Assembly (NCBI GenBank): GCA_900547585.1
Contig: URHD01000035.1
Location: 1 to 21,499, forward strand
From: an uncultured bacterium
GTDB lineage: Bacteria > Cyanobacteriota > Vampirovibrionia > Gastranaerophilales > Gastranaerophilaceae
Reading direction: 5' to 3'
Length of the DNA stretch: 21,499 bases
Position numbers and translations under genes: made by a program. Shown one piece after another: positions 15,491-21,499 of the stretch (positions are counted from its first letter, which is position 1; every line of letters begins with the position of its first letter). The notes under the pieces were generated by a model, which saw nothing but the letters and a program-made list of their open reading frames with translations, was not told the origin of the DNA and ran no database searches.

Positions 15491-15568
15491 GCATTTGCGT
15501 AAAAAGCCGGATTAATTCATTTTTCCGCCTAGAGTCGCTTCGCTGGAATAGGTCGTAAAAATAAATTA
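15491..15568. repeat. Long hairpin repeat, copy C (right arm truncated)
   Basis: It begins GCATTTGCGTAAAAAG as in copy A and contains GCTTCGCTGGAATAGGTCGT of the loop and right arm. After AAATTA at 15568 the similarity stops, so the outer half of the right arm is lost. The T-run of the left arm and the A-run of the right arm are both five rather than six long, a matched change. It lies 82 bp upstream of the tagA start. Confidence 0.85.
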
Positions 15569-15613
15569 TATACCCTTGATACTTTGGAAGTTGGTTATAT
15601 TCTAATCCACAAC

Positions 15614-15642
15614 TTGCAACAACGCCAAAATTCCGCTAAAAT
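15614..15642 (+). promoter_or_regulatory. Promoter of the tagA-tkt-ftsEX-HDOD operon, probably leaderless
   Basis: TTGCAA (15614-15619) lies 17 nt upstream of TAAAAT (15637-15642; five of six -10 bases). The expected start is 6-8 nt further, at or within a base or two of the ATG at 15650. No SD precedes that ATG. Both facts fit a leaderless transcript. Confidence 0.55.
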
Positions 15643-15649
15643 AAGACTT

Positions 15650-16405
15650 ATGGAAAACGGAGAGAGAAAACAGGCAAAAATACTCGGGTTCGGGGTTGAT
15701 TTGATGAGTTTTTCCGGGGCACTCGGGTTCACAATGGAGAAATTGCAGGCAGGAAAAGGGCTTCAGGTGGTTACAATTAACCCTGAAATGATAGAAATTG
15801 CAAAGAAAAAACCCGATTTTGCATCTGTTTTGAATAATGCCGATCTTGTAATCCCTGATGGCGTAGGAATAAAGCTGGCTCTGAAAATCAAAGGAATAAA
15901 TCAGGAAAATATCCCCGGCATCGAATATTCAAAAAAACTCATAGAACTTTGTGCGCAAAATGGCTTCCCCGTAGCACTTTTGGGTGCAAAAGAGGAAATT
16001 GTGCAAAAAGCAAAGCAAAATTTGCTCAAAGAATTTGAAAATCTGAATATCGTCTATACAAAAAACGGTTACTTCTCAAAAGAGGAGGAAGAAACCATCA
16101 AAAACGAGATGACCGCAGCCGCGCCAAAGGTTGTTTTTGTCGCACTGGGCGCTCCTAAACAGGAATTTATCTGTCAGGAGTTTAAAAAATCTATTCCCGA
16201 CGCCGTTTTTGTCGGTGTGGGCGGAAGTTTTGATGTTTGGTCGGGAGTTGTGAAAAGAGCTCCTGAAATTTATCAAAAACTCGGGCTCGAATGGCTTTAT
16301 CGAACCGTAAAAGAGCCTCAAAGGTTCAAACGCATATTTCCGGCTTTGCCTTTGTTCCTGATTAGGGTTATAATAGATTCAGTCTTGCAAAAAAAGGGTT
16401 ATTAA
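15650..16405 (+). CDS. tagA: TagA/WecG/CpsF-family glycosyltransferase (GT26)
   Basis: Likely transfers an N-acetyl-mannosamine-type sugar onto an undecaprenyl-linked GlcNAc intermediate at the inner face of the membrane, as in wall teichoic acid or enterobacterial common antigen synthesis. Substrate by family only. Of its 251 residues, the motifs are TINPEMIEIA (42-51), ADLVIPDGVG with the candidate catalytic Asp70, LGAPKQE (166-172), GVGGSFDVWSGVVKRAP (189-205) and the C-terminal membrane-associating segment GLEWLYRTVKEPQRFKR (212-228). I chose ATG 15650 (MENGERKQAKILGFGV) over the upstream TTG 15584, because the added 22 residues run into the promoter hexamers and the repeat-rich region. 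Its stop overlaps the next start in TAATG, so the genes are coupled. Confidence 0.92.
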   Translation: MENGERKQAKILGFGVDLMSFSGALGFTMEKLQAGKGLQVVTINPEMIEIAKKKPDFASVLNNADLVIPDGVGIKLALKIKGINQENIPGIEYSKKLIELCAQNGFPVALLGAKEEIVQKAKQNLLKEFENLNIVYTKNGYFSKEEEETIKNEMTAAAPKVVFVALGAPKQEFICQEFKKSIPDAVFVGVGGSFDVWSGVVKRAPEIYQKLGLEWLYRTVKEPQRFKRIFPALPLFLIRVIIDSVLQKKGY

Positions 16406-17244
16406 TGAACAATCAGCTTTTACCGTCTCAAATAGAAGAACTCAAAAAACTCTGCCGCGAGATGAGAAAAGATATTCTCTCGATGATTCATGCGGCAAAA
16501 TCCGGACATCCGGGCGGGAACCTCAGCGCGGTTGAGATTCTTGCGGTTTTGTACAAATGCTGCATGAACCACAGCCCCGAGTGGGACAAATCTCCTGATT
16601 TTAACAACCGCGACCGGTTTATCCTCTCAAAAGGGCACGCTTCAGCGGCTTTATACTCGATTCTTGCAGAATGCGGGTATTTTCCTAAAGAAGAATTAAT
16701 GACTTTCCGAAAACTCGGCACAAGATTGCAAGGTCATCCGTCCTGCCGCCATTTAAAAGGCATTGAAGTTTCAACCGGCTCGCTCGGGCAAGGGCTTTCT
16801 ATGGCTTGCGGAGTGGCTTTGGGCTTAAAACTGGATAAAAACCCGGCTAATGTTTTTGTTCTTGTCGGCGACGGCGAAATGCAGGAGGGAAGCATCTGGG
16901 AGGCTGTCATGAACGCTTCTCACCACAATTTGAACAATCTTATTGCATTTATCGACAAAAATAAGCTCCAAATCGACGGCTGCACCTGCGAAGTGAAGTC
17001 GATTGAGCCTCTGGATGAAAAATTTGAAGCATTCGGATGGAATGTGATTACTATTGACGGGCATAATGTTGAAGAAATCTTTGACGCAATCAATTCTGCA
17101 AAAACAATGGACAGACCCACCGCAATAATCGCTGAAACTGTCAAAGGCAAAGGCGTTTCCTTTATGGAAAACAACTGCGGCTGGCACGGAAAAGCACCGA
17201 ACGACGAAGATTTTGCAAAAGCAATGGCAGAACTCGAAAAATAA
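16405..17244 (+). CDS. Transketolase, N-terminal (ThDP-binding) subunit
   Basis: The 279-residue half-transketolase binds thiamine diphosphate and, with the next gene product, transfers two-carbon units in the pentose phosphate pathway. Visible are KSGHPGGNLS (His35), LSKGHASAALY (His78), LQGHPS (His111), STGSLGQGLS (124-133) and the ThDP/metal motif GDGEMQEG (155-162) continuing to the Asn-rich NN-IAFIDKNKLQIDG segment. Length and order match the N-terminal subunit of split transketolases found in archaea and many bacteria. It overlaps the tagA stop by one base and is 27 nt from its partner, so the two subunits are expressed together. Confidence 0.95.
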   Translation: MNNQLLPSQIEELKKLCREMRKDILSMIHAAKSGHPGGNLSAVEILAVLYKCCMNHSPEWDKSPDFNNRDRFILSKGHASAALYSILAECGYFPKEELMTFRKLGTRLQGHPSCRHLKGIEVSTGSLGQGLSMACGVALGLKLDKNPANVFVLVGDGEMQEGSIWEAVMNASHHNLNNLIAFIDKNKLQIDGCTCEVKSIEPLDEKFEAFGWNVITIDGHNVEEIFDAINSAKTMDRPTAIIAETVKGKGVSFMENNCGWHGKAPNDEDFAKAMAELEK

Positions 17245-17271
17245 CCTGAACACAATTAAAAAGGGCATAAA

Positions 17272-18231
17272 ATGATTAAAATCTTACAGGGCAAAGACAG
17301 AGAAAAAAAATCCATCCGCTCGGAATACGGGAAAACCCTCGTTGAGCTCGGGAAAAAGAACCCGAATATCGTAGCTCTCGACGCTGACCTTTCCTGCTCA
17401 ACCCAGACAGCGATGTTCGGGAAAGAATTCCCTGAAAGATTCTTCAATATGGGTATTGCCGAGCAGGACGCAATGACTACGGCTGCAGGGCTTTCCACGA
17501 CCGGTAAAATTCCGTTTGTTTCCACTTTTGCGATGTTTGCGACGGGGCGTGCGTGGGAGCAGATTAGAAATTCCATCTGTTACCCTCGTTTTAACGTGAA
17601 AATCGTTGCTACACACGGCGGAATTACTGTTGGCGAGGATGGCGCAAGCCATCAGGCGCTTGAGGATATTGCTATTATGCGCGATATTCCGAATATGACG
17701 GTTATTGTGCCCGCAGATTGCACTGAAACCCGTGAAGTGATTAAATTTGCCGCTGAATATGACGGCCCTGTATATATAAGGCTTGCGCGAACAAATGTGC
17801 CTAACCTTTTTGACCCCGAAACGTACAAATTTGACCCGAAAAAGGCGGTTGTTGTAAAAGAGGGCAAGGATGTGACGCTGGTTACCAACGGTGAAACGCT
17901 TGTTGAGGCGCTGGATTGTGCGGATTTGCTTGAAAAAGACGGAATCAGCGCGGAAGTTATTCATATGCCGGTGGTAAAACCCGTTGATGTTGATACAATC
18001 GTAGAATCTGCAAAGAAAACGCAAAATGTTATTACAATCGAAAATCATTCAATAATCGGAGGGCTCGGCTCGGCGATTTGTGAAACTTTGAGTGAAAATT
18101 ACCCCGTAAAAGTCAAAAGAATCGGCATAAACGACCAGTTCGGGCAAAGCGGAGAGCAGCGTGAATTGATGAATTTTTACGGGCTTACCGGTGAAAAATT
18201 GGCTCAAACTATCAAAAATTATTTAAAATAA
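17272..18231 (+). CDS. Transketolase, C-terminal subunit
   Basis: The 319-residue protein carries the pyrimidine-binding and C-terminal transketolase domains. Catalytic Glu64 lies in FFNMGIAEQDAM, where it activates the ThDP aminopyrimidine. FVSTFAMFATGRAWEQIRNS and THGGITVGEDGASHQALEDIA are typical, as is the final domain beginning near VTLVTNGETLVEALDCADLL. It works only together with the N-terminal subunit upstream. An AAAAAGGG SD precedes the ATG. DXP synthase is the nearest alternative but is normally a single ~620-residue chain; the two-gene split and motifs favour transketolase. Confidence 0.95.
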   Translation: MIKILQGKDREKKSIRSEYGKTLVELGKKNPNIVALDADLSCSTQTAMFGKEFPERFFNMGIAEQDAMTTAAGLSTTGKIPFVSTFAMFATGRAWEQIRNSICYPRFNVKIVATHGGITVGEDGASHQALEDIAIMRDIPNMTVIVPADCTETREVIKFAAEYDGPVYIRLARTNVPNLFDPETYKFDPKKAVVVKEGKDVTLVTNGETLVEALDCADLLEKDGISAEVIHMPVVKPVDVDTIVESAKKTQNVITIENHSIIGGLGSAICETLSENYPVKVKRIGINDQFGQSGEQRELMNFYGLTGEKLAQTIKNYLK

Positions 18232-18253
18232 CAGAAAAAATTGGGAAAATTAT

Positions 18254-18928
18254 ATGATACAACTTCGAGGTGTTACCAAAAAATATAAAAACAACTACGC
18301 GCTGAAAAATATTAACCTTGATATTATGTCGGGCGAGTTTGTTTTCATAACAGGGCCATCGGGCGCCGGAAAATCTACTCTGATGAAGCTTTTGTACAAG
18401 GAAGAAACTCCGACAACCGGAAGCGTAATCATCGGTGCGAAAAATATTGCCAATTTGCCTCCCGAACAGGTTCCAAACTTGAGAAGATGCATGGGGATTG
18501 TGTTTCAGGATTACAAACTCTTGAATAATCAAAGCGTTTACGACAATTGTGCTTATGTAATCAGAACGCTCGGGATGAGCTCAAAAGAAATTGAGGCAAG
18601 GGTTACAGGTGCGTTGAAAGTTGTTGGTTTGAGCGATAAAATGAAGTTTAAACCCACGGAACTTTCGGGCGGAGAGCAGCAGCGTGTTAGCATTGCGCGG
18701 GCAATCGTAAACGGGCCGCCGATTTTGATTGCGGATGAACCCACGGGAAATCTTGACCCGAACAACTCTATGGAAATTATGCAGATTCTTGACCAGATTA
18801 ACCAGAAAGGAATCACCGTAATAGTTTCCACGCACGACCATGCAATGGTTAATTATTTCAGAAAAAGAGTTTTGACTCTTGAAGACGGTCAAATAGTCAG
18901 AGATGTACAAGCAGGTACTTATGAATGA
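18254..18928 (+). CDS. ftsE: Cell-division ABC ATPase FtsE
   Basis: The 224-residue ATPase of the FtsEX complex uses ATP to gate septal peptidoglycan hydrolases through FtsX. Walker A GPSGAGKS (34-41), Q-loop Gln85 in IVFQDYKLL (the FtsE-specific FQD-x-KLL), signature LSGGEQQRV (137-145), Walker B ILIADEPTGNLD (157-168) and H-loop His194 in STHD are all intact. It acts at the inner membrane with FtsX, whose gene overlaps it by 8 nt. It begins 22 nt after the transketolase gene, with only a weak GGGA SD, so it is probably read from the same transcript. Confidence 0.97.
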   Translation: MIQLRGVTKKYKNNYALKNINLDIMSGEFVFITGPSGAGKSTLMKLLYKEETPTTGSVIIGAKNIANLPPEQVPNLRRCMGIVFQDYKLLNNQSVYDNCAYVIRTLGMSSKEIEARVTGALKVVGLSDKMKFKPTELSGGEQQRVSIARAIVNGPPILIADEPTGNLDPNNSMEIMQILDQINQKGITVIVSTHDHAMVNYFRKRVLTLEDGQIVRDVQAGTYE

Positions 18929-19829
18929 TATAAAAAAGAACATAAAAAAAACAGTAAAATCACATATTCCGAAAGATTGGCTTTACGAACTTCGTATTGT
19001 TTATCGAATCGGGCTTGAAACTATTAACGGAATCAGACGCACAGGATGGATAAATCTCGCAATTATCACAACTATGGCGGCGATTTTGTCTATTTTTGGC
19101 GCTCTTTTCAGAACGACGCTTTCTCTGTCTTCGTTTGTGTCAGAGCTCGGAAATGCGCTTGAGATTTCTGTATATTTGAAACCACAGGCCGCCCCTAACG
19201 ATGTTGCCGGCCAAATAAGGCAAATACAGCATGTTGAAAGGGTAAAGGTAATCCCGAAAGAGCATTCGTGGAACGATTTAAGGCGTGAAATTGATGTTCC
19301 TGATATGGAAAACCCGCTTCCTGACACTTTGCATGTAAAAGTTGATAAACCTGAAAACATAAACATCGTTTTCAATGAAATAAAGAAATACAAAACCGTC
19401 GAGGATATGAACTATGCACAGGATATCGCAAAAAAAATGCAGATGTTTAACAATGTTGTGCATACGATTACTCTGATTGTGGTAATTCTTGTTGCTATGC
19501 TGACTATTACTATAATAAACAACACCATTCAGCTTGTTATCCAGTCCAGAAAGGACGAAATCGAGATAATGCGGCTTATGGGCGTCAGCAACTGGTATAT
19601 TAAAATTCCTTTGATTTTGCAGGGGGCAATTTACGGATTTTTAGGGGCTTTGATTGCCCTTGTGCCAATAAACGCGGCGCATAACGGGCTATTGAGAGTA
19701 CATGAATTTTTCGTTGTTCCCTCCCCCGTACTTGCAAACAACATAGTAATTCTGGTATTATTTATAATAGCAATAGGCTTCGGAGCAGGCGGAAGCTTTT
19801 TATCAATTAAAAAACACCTGCAGGTATAA
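18921..19829 (+). CDS. ftsX: Cell-division membrane protein FtsX
   Basis: The 302-residue inner-membrane partner of FtsE has four membrane segments (about 43-63, 180-201, 229-250, 273-296), the FtsX layout. The ~115-residue extracytoplasmic loop (64-179) is where hydrolase regulators bind (EnvC in E. coli, PcsB or CwlO in Gram-positives). The cytoplasmic turn RKDEIEIMRLMGVSNWYIK (210-228) is the family signature. I prefer ATG 18921 (MNDIKKN), which overlaps ftsE by 8 nt. An in-frame ATG at 18903 would add six residues and has no well-placed SD. No hydrolase partner such as a CHAP or LytM gene is adjacent. Confidence 0.95.
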   Translation: MNDIKKNIKKTVKSHIPKDWLYELRIVYRIGLETINGIRRTGWINLAIITTMAAILSIFGALFRTTLSLSSFVSELGNALEISVYLKPQAAPNDVAGQIRQIQHVERVKVIPKEHSWNDLRREIDVPDMENPLPDTLHVKVDKPENINIVFNEIKKYKTVEDMNYAQDIAKKMQMFNNVVHTITLIVVILVAMLTITIINNTIQLVIQSRKDEIEIMRLMGVSNWYIKIPLILQGAIYGFLGALIALVPINAAHNGLLRVHEFFVVPSPVLANNIVILVLFIIAIGFGAGGSFLSIKKHLQV

Positions 19830-19834
19830 GTATT

Positions 19835-20641
19835 ATGGAAGAAAAAACACCTTTAGATTTAATAAACACACTCAAAGATGTTCCCGCAATGCCGAATGTC
19901 ATCATTCGTGCGCTCGGAATTATCAATGATGATTCTTCAGGGACGAAAGAGCTTTCGGAAATCATGGCTTATGACCAGGCTTTGACTTCTCAGGTTCTCA
20001 AGCTTGTAAACTCGGCGTATTACGGATTTGCACAGGAAATTACATCAATAAAAAATGCGATTGCTCTTTTGGGAATGACGCAGACAAAAAATATTGTTAT
20101 TGCAGTAGCAATGAAACCCATGCTGACCTCTCAATGTGGCAAGGATATGTGGCGTCATTCGTTGAAAACTGCTGTTGCGAGCGAACTGCTTGCTAAGAGC
20201 TTCGATTTTATTGATCCGAATGATGCTTTTACAATCGGATTTTTGCATGATATCGGGAAAGTTATTCTCAACCTGTGCGATTCCAAAAAATATCAGGGCG
20301 TAAAAGAGCTTATACAAAACGGTGGGGACCAGCTTGCTGCAGAGGAACACATTTTTGATATAAACCATGCGGATGTAGGGTTTATGCTGGCTAAAAAATG
20401 GAAATTGCCGGTTCTTCTTGCAAACTGCATAAAATATCACCACGATCCGTTGAGATCTTCAATGCCCAAGGCAAGTTCATTGATTTACCTGGCAAATATG
20501 ATTTCCCAGCCGGGAGAAGAGCTGCCGAAAATGGATTATAACATTTTGGACGAAGTTGGTATTGATCCATCCCAGCTTATACAGTTTAAAGCCGACGCTG
20601 AGGCTTTGACCGACACGCTTTCATTAAAACTCGGAAGTTAA
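19835..20641 (+). CDS. HDOD-domain signalling protein
   Basis: The 268-residue single-domain HDOD protein reads LKDVPAMPNVIIRALGIIND at the N-terminus, then the helix YDQALTSQVLKLVNSAYYG and SIKNAIALLGMTQTKNIV, all standard for HDOD. HDOD domains are catalytically unproven relatives of HD phosphohydrolases and often lack metal ligands. Here candidate ligands remain: His108 (WRHS), His138-Asp139 (FLHDIGK), His178 (NHADVG) and His202-His203 (YHHDP), so phosphohydrolase activity should not be dismissed. It lies 5 nt after ftsX with a terminator 25 nt after its stop, so it closes the operon. A role in cell-cycle or stress signalling is inferred only from family and position. Confidence 0.93.
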   Translation: MEEKTPLDLINTLKDVPAMPNVIIRALGIINDDSSGTKELSEIMAYDQALTSQVLKLVNSAYYGFAQEITSIKNAIALLGMTQTKNIVIAVAMKPMLTSQCGKDMWRHSLKTAVASELLAKSFDFIDPNDAFTIGFLHDIGKVILNLCDSKKYQGVKELIQNGGDQLAAEEHIFDINHADVGFMLAKKWKLPVLLANCIKYHHDPLRSSMPKASSLIYLANMISQPGEELPKMDYNILDEVGIDPSQLIQFKADAEALTDTLSLKLGS

Positions 20642-20666
20642 GTCAATATATAAAAATATTTAATCA

Positions 20667-20699
20667 AAAAAGCCGCTTAATTTATATAAGCGGCTTTTT
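20667..20699. terminator. Bidirectional terminator between the HDOD gene and 21428-20721
   Basis: AGCCGCTTA (20671-20679) pairs with TAAGCGGCT (20687-20695). The loop is ATTTATA, the flanks are A4-5 and T5. It lies between convergent genes. Confidence 0.93.
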
Positions 20700-20720
20700 G
20701 AATCGGTATTTCGGACATTT

Positions 20721-21428
20721 TTAATGCTTGTCAGTCATGACAAACAGGCTAATTAAATCATTAAGCGTAACAGCCTGTTTTTTGTAGTCCTGAACCTGTT
20801 TTTCCAGGCTTCTGATACAATTTTTGTACTCGTTTATAGAAATCATGCAGGTTCTTGCAGAATCGTTCAGGCTGTCTTGAACCTGTTGCGCTTCTTTGAG
20901 TACGCTATTCATTGAAATGCCTAGAGCTTCCATTGTCTGGCGGATAATTTGGGCACCTGTTTGTTTTGTAACCCCACCTGGAAGCTGTGCAATAAGTCTT
21001 TTTAAAACAGCAACATTTGAGGGCATTGTGTGGCTTTTCGGTTTTGGCGGAGGTGAAAGTTTTACGCTCTGCGGGTTGAAAGCCTCTTCCTGCACGAATG
21101 TTTGAGCATTATCATTATCAAAATCAAACTCTGACGGGCTGTCATATTCAGAATCTACTTCAACAGGGCTTGAGTCGAAATTGTTTAAACTCATAGGCTC
21201 TGCGTCGTTGAAGAACCCGTTTGCTCCTGTGAAATCATTGAAAGATTCTTCCAGATTTACATCATCAGCGGCTGATGCGTTGCTGAAAGCGGCTTCTGTC
21301 TGTTTTGCAAGAGCCTCTTCCGCAGTAACCACTTCATCGGGTACTGTTTTTATTTCAATATCAGCCTGTTTTTTCAAAGCCTGAACAATTTTCTTACCAA
21401 CACCGTGAGGGAGTTTGTTTTCTGCCAT
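20721..21428 (-). CDS. Hypothetical acidic protein, 235 residues
   Basis: Not recognised. Residues ~1-22 are basic (MAENKLPHGVGKKIVQALKK). About 23-125 form a strongly acidic, Asn/Asp/Glu/Ser-rich stretch that is likely disordered (FNDFTGANGFFNDAEP and FDFDNDNA), ending in a proline-rich spot PPPKPKS. Residues ~134-235 look folded and helical, starting NVAVLKRLIAQLPGGVTKQT and containing GAQIIRQTMEALGISM, then a coiled coil (SINEYKNCIRSLEKQVQDYK). No signal peptide or membrane segment is seen. GGG and AAGGAAAAGGG lie before the ATG. The basic-acidic-helical plan suggests a scaffold or regulator. A link to the neighbouring division genes is not shown by sequence. Confidence 0.82.
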   Translation of the reverse strand: MAENKLPHGVGKKIVQALKKQADIEIKTVPDEVVTAEEALAKQTEAAFSNASAADDVNLEESFNDFTGANGFFNDAEPMSLNNFDSSPVEVDSEYDSPSEFDFDNDNAQTFVQEEAFNPQSVKLSPPPKPKSHTMPSNVAVLKRLIAQLPGGVTKQTGAQIIRQTMEALGISMNSVLKEAQQVQDSLNDSARTCMISINEYKNCIRSLEKQVQDYKKQAVTLNDLISLFVMTDKH

Positions 21429-21484
21429 TTGTCTACCCTTTTCCTTTATTTCATCATAATTTAAAGCATTATCCGCTTAGAAAA

Positions 21485-21490
21485 ATTATA
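21485..21490 (-). promoter_or_regulatory. Possible -10 box of the 21428-20721 gene
   Basis: A perfect TATAAT on the minus strand (21490-21485), about 57 nt before the ATG; its -35 would lie beyond the window edge. Confidence 0.3.
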
Positions 21491-21499
21491 TATAAAATA

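Larger units (their letters stand above)
15215..15649. other. 435-bp repeat-rich non-coding region
   Basis: In order this holds the gap terminator, hairpin copy B, a widespread-type short palindrome, truncated hairpin copy C and the promoter of the tagA operon. A 69-codon minus-strand ORF (15285-15494) runs through the repeats and is considered spurious because it is a translation of them. Confidence 0.8.

Noticed and set aside
15285..15494. 69-codon minus-strand ORF between gap and tagA
   Set aside because: It is a translation of hairpin copy B and the short palindrome (KQVQHD), a known type of spurious ORF.
7856..15568. CRISPR-like repeats
   Set aside because: The hairpin copies are far apart or unevenly spaced, have no regular spacers, and no cas genes are present.
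15584..15649. N-terminal extension of the tagA-like protein from TTG 15584
   Set aside because: The 22 extra residues cover the promoter hexamers, adjoin repeat copy C and do not resemble the family N-terminus.
17272..18231. DXP synthase instead of transketolase subunit
   Set aside because: DXS is a single longer chain; the two-gene layout and motifs of both halves match split transketolase.

Overview
The window is AT-rich chromosomal DNA with mostly housekeeping genes. It has no phage, plasmid, transposase or CRISPR signature. The gene content (TagA/WecG-type glycosyltransferase, FtsEX, split transketolase, HDOD protein, a ClpC-like N-domain protein that resembles the cyanobacterial/Gram-positive ClpC N-domain) and the base composition suggest a low-GC, gut-type bacterium. 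Non-photosynthetic relatives of Cyanobacteria (Vampirovibrionia/Gastranaerophilales) would fit. That placement is inference, because no marker gene in the window settles it.

Layout. 1-62: initiator tRNA on the minus strand, cut by the window edge. 203-1843: CoA-disulfide/persulfide reductase fused to a rhodanese domain. 1942-5691: a 1249-residue protein that I do not recognise, built from about three tandem ~260-residue membrane modules with a large insertion in the last one. It meets alr tail to tail with a 2-nt gap. 5694-7754 (minus): a short-chain dehydrogenase followed by alanine racemase. 7755-8159: non-coding, holding copy A of a ~95-bp hairpin repeat. 8160-8348: a lone ribbon-helix-helix protein. 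8563-11962: an apparent operon of a six-repeat Clp-N protein with no ATPase, TatD nuclease, TlyA rRNA methylase and an unknown protein. 12025-13470 (minus): gatB. 13623-14003: a small coiled-coil protein. Convergent with it, and missing from a normal >60-codon gene call, is a 44-codon remnant of an MmcQ/YjbR-like gene. 14207-15214: GAPDH with a clear promoter and terminator. 15215-15649: repeat-rich non-coding DNA with hairpin copies B and C and a short 'QVQHD' palindrome. 15650-20641: a six-gene operon (tagA/wecG-like, two transketolase halves, ftsE, ftsX, HDOD). 20721-21428 (minus): an acidic unknown protein.

The genes combine envelope and cell-division functions (Alr for peptidoglycan D-Ala, TagA-like transferase for a surface glycan, FtsEX for septal hydrolase control), central carbon metabolism (GAPDH, transketolase) and translation (tRNA-fMet, GatB, TlyA).

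The least ordinary items are: (1) the dispersed hairpin element, whose two arms co-vary between copies; (2) the modular giant membrane protein with a ~460-residue AT-rich insertion; (3) the Clp-N repeat protein without an ATPase; (4) the YjbR remnant that now contains part of the gap promoter; and (5) a well-spaced promoter that would give a leaderless mRNA for the glycosyltransferase operon.
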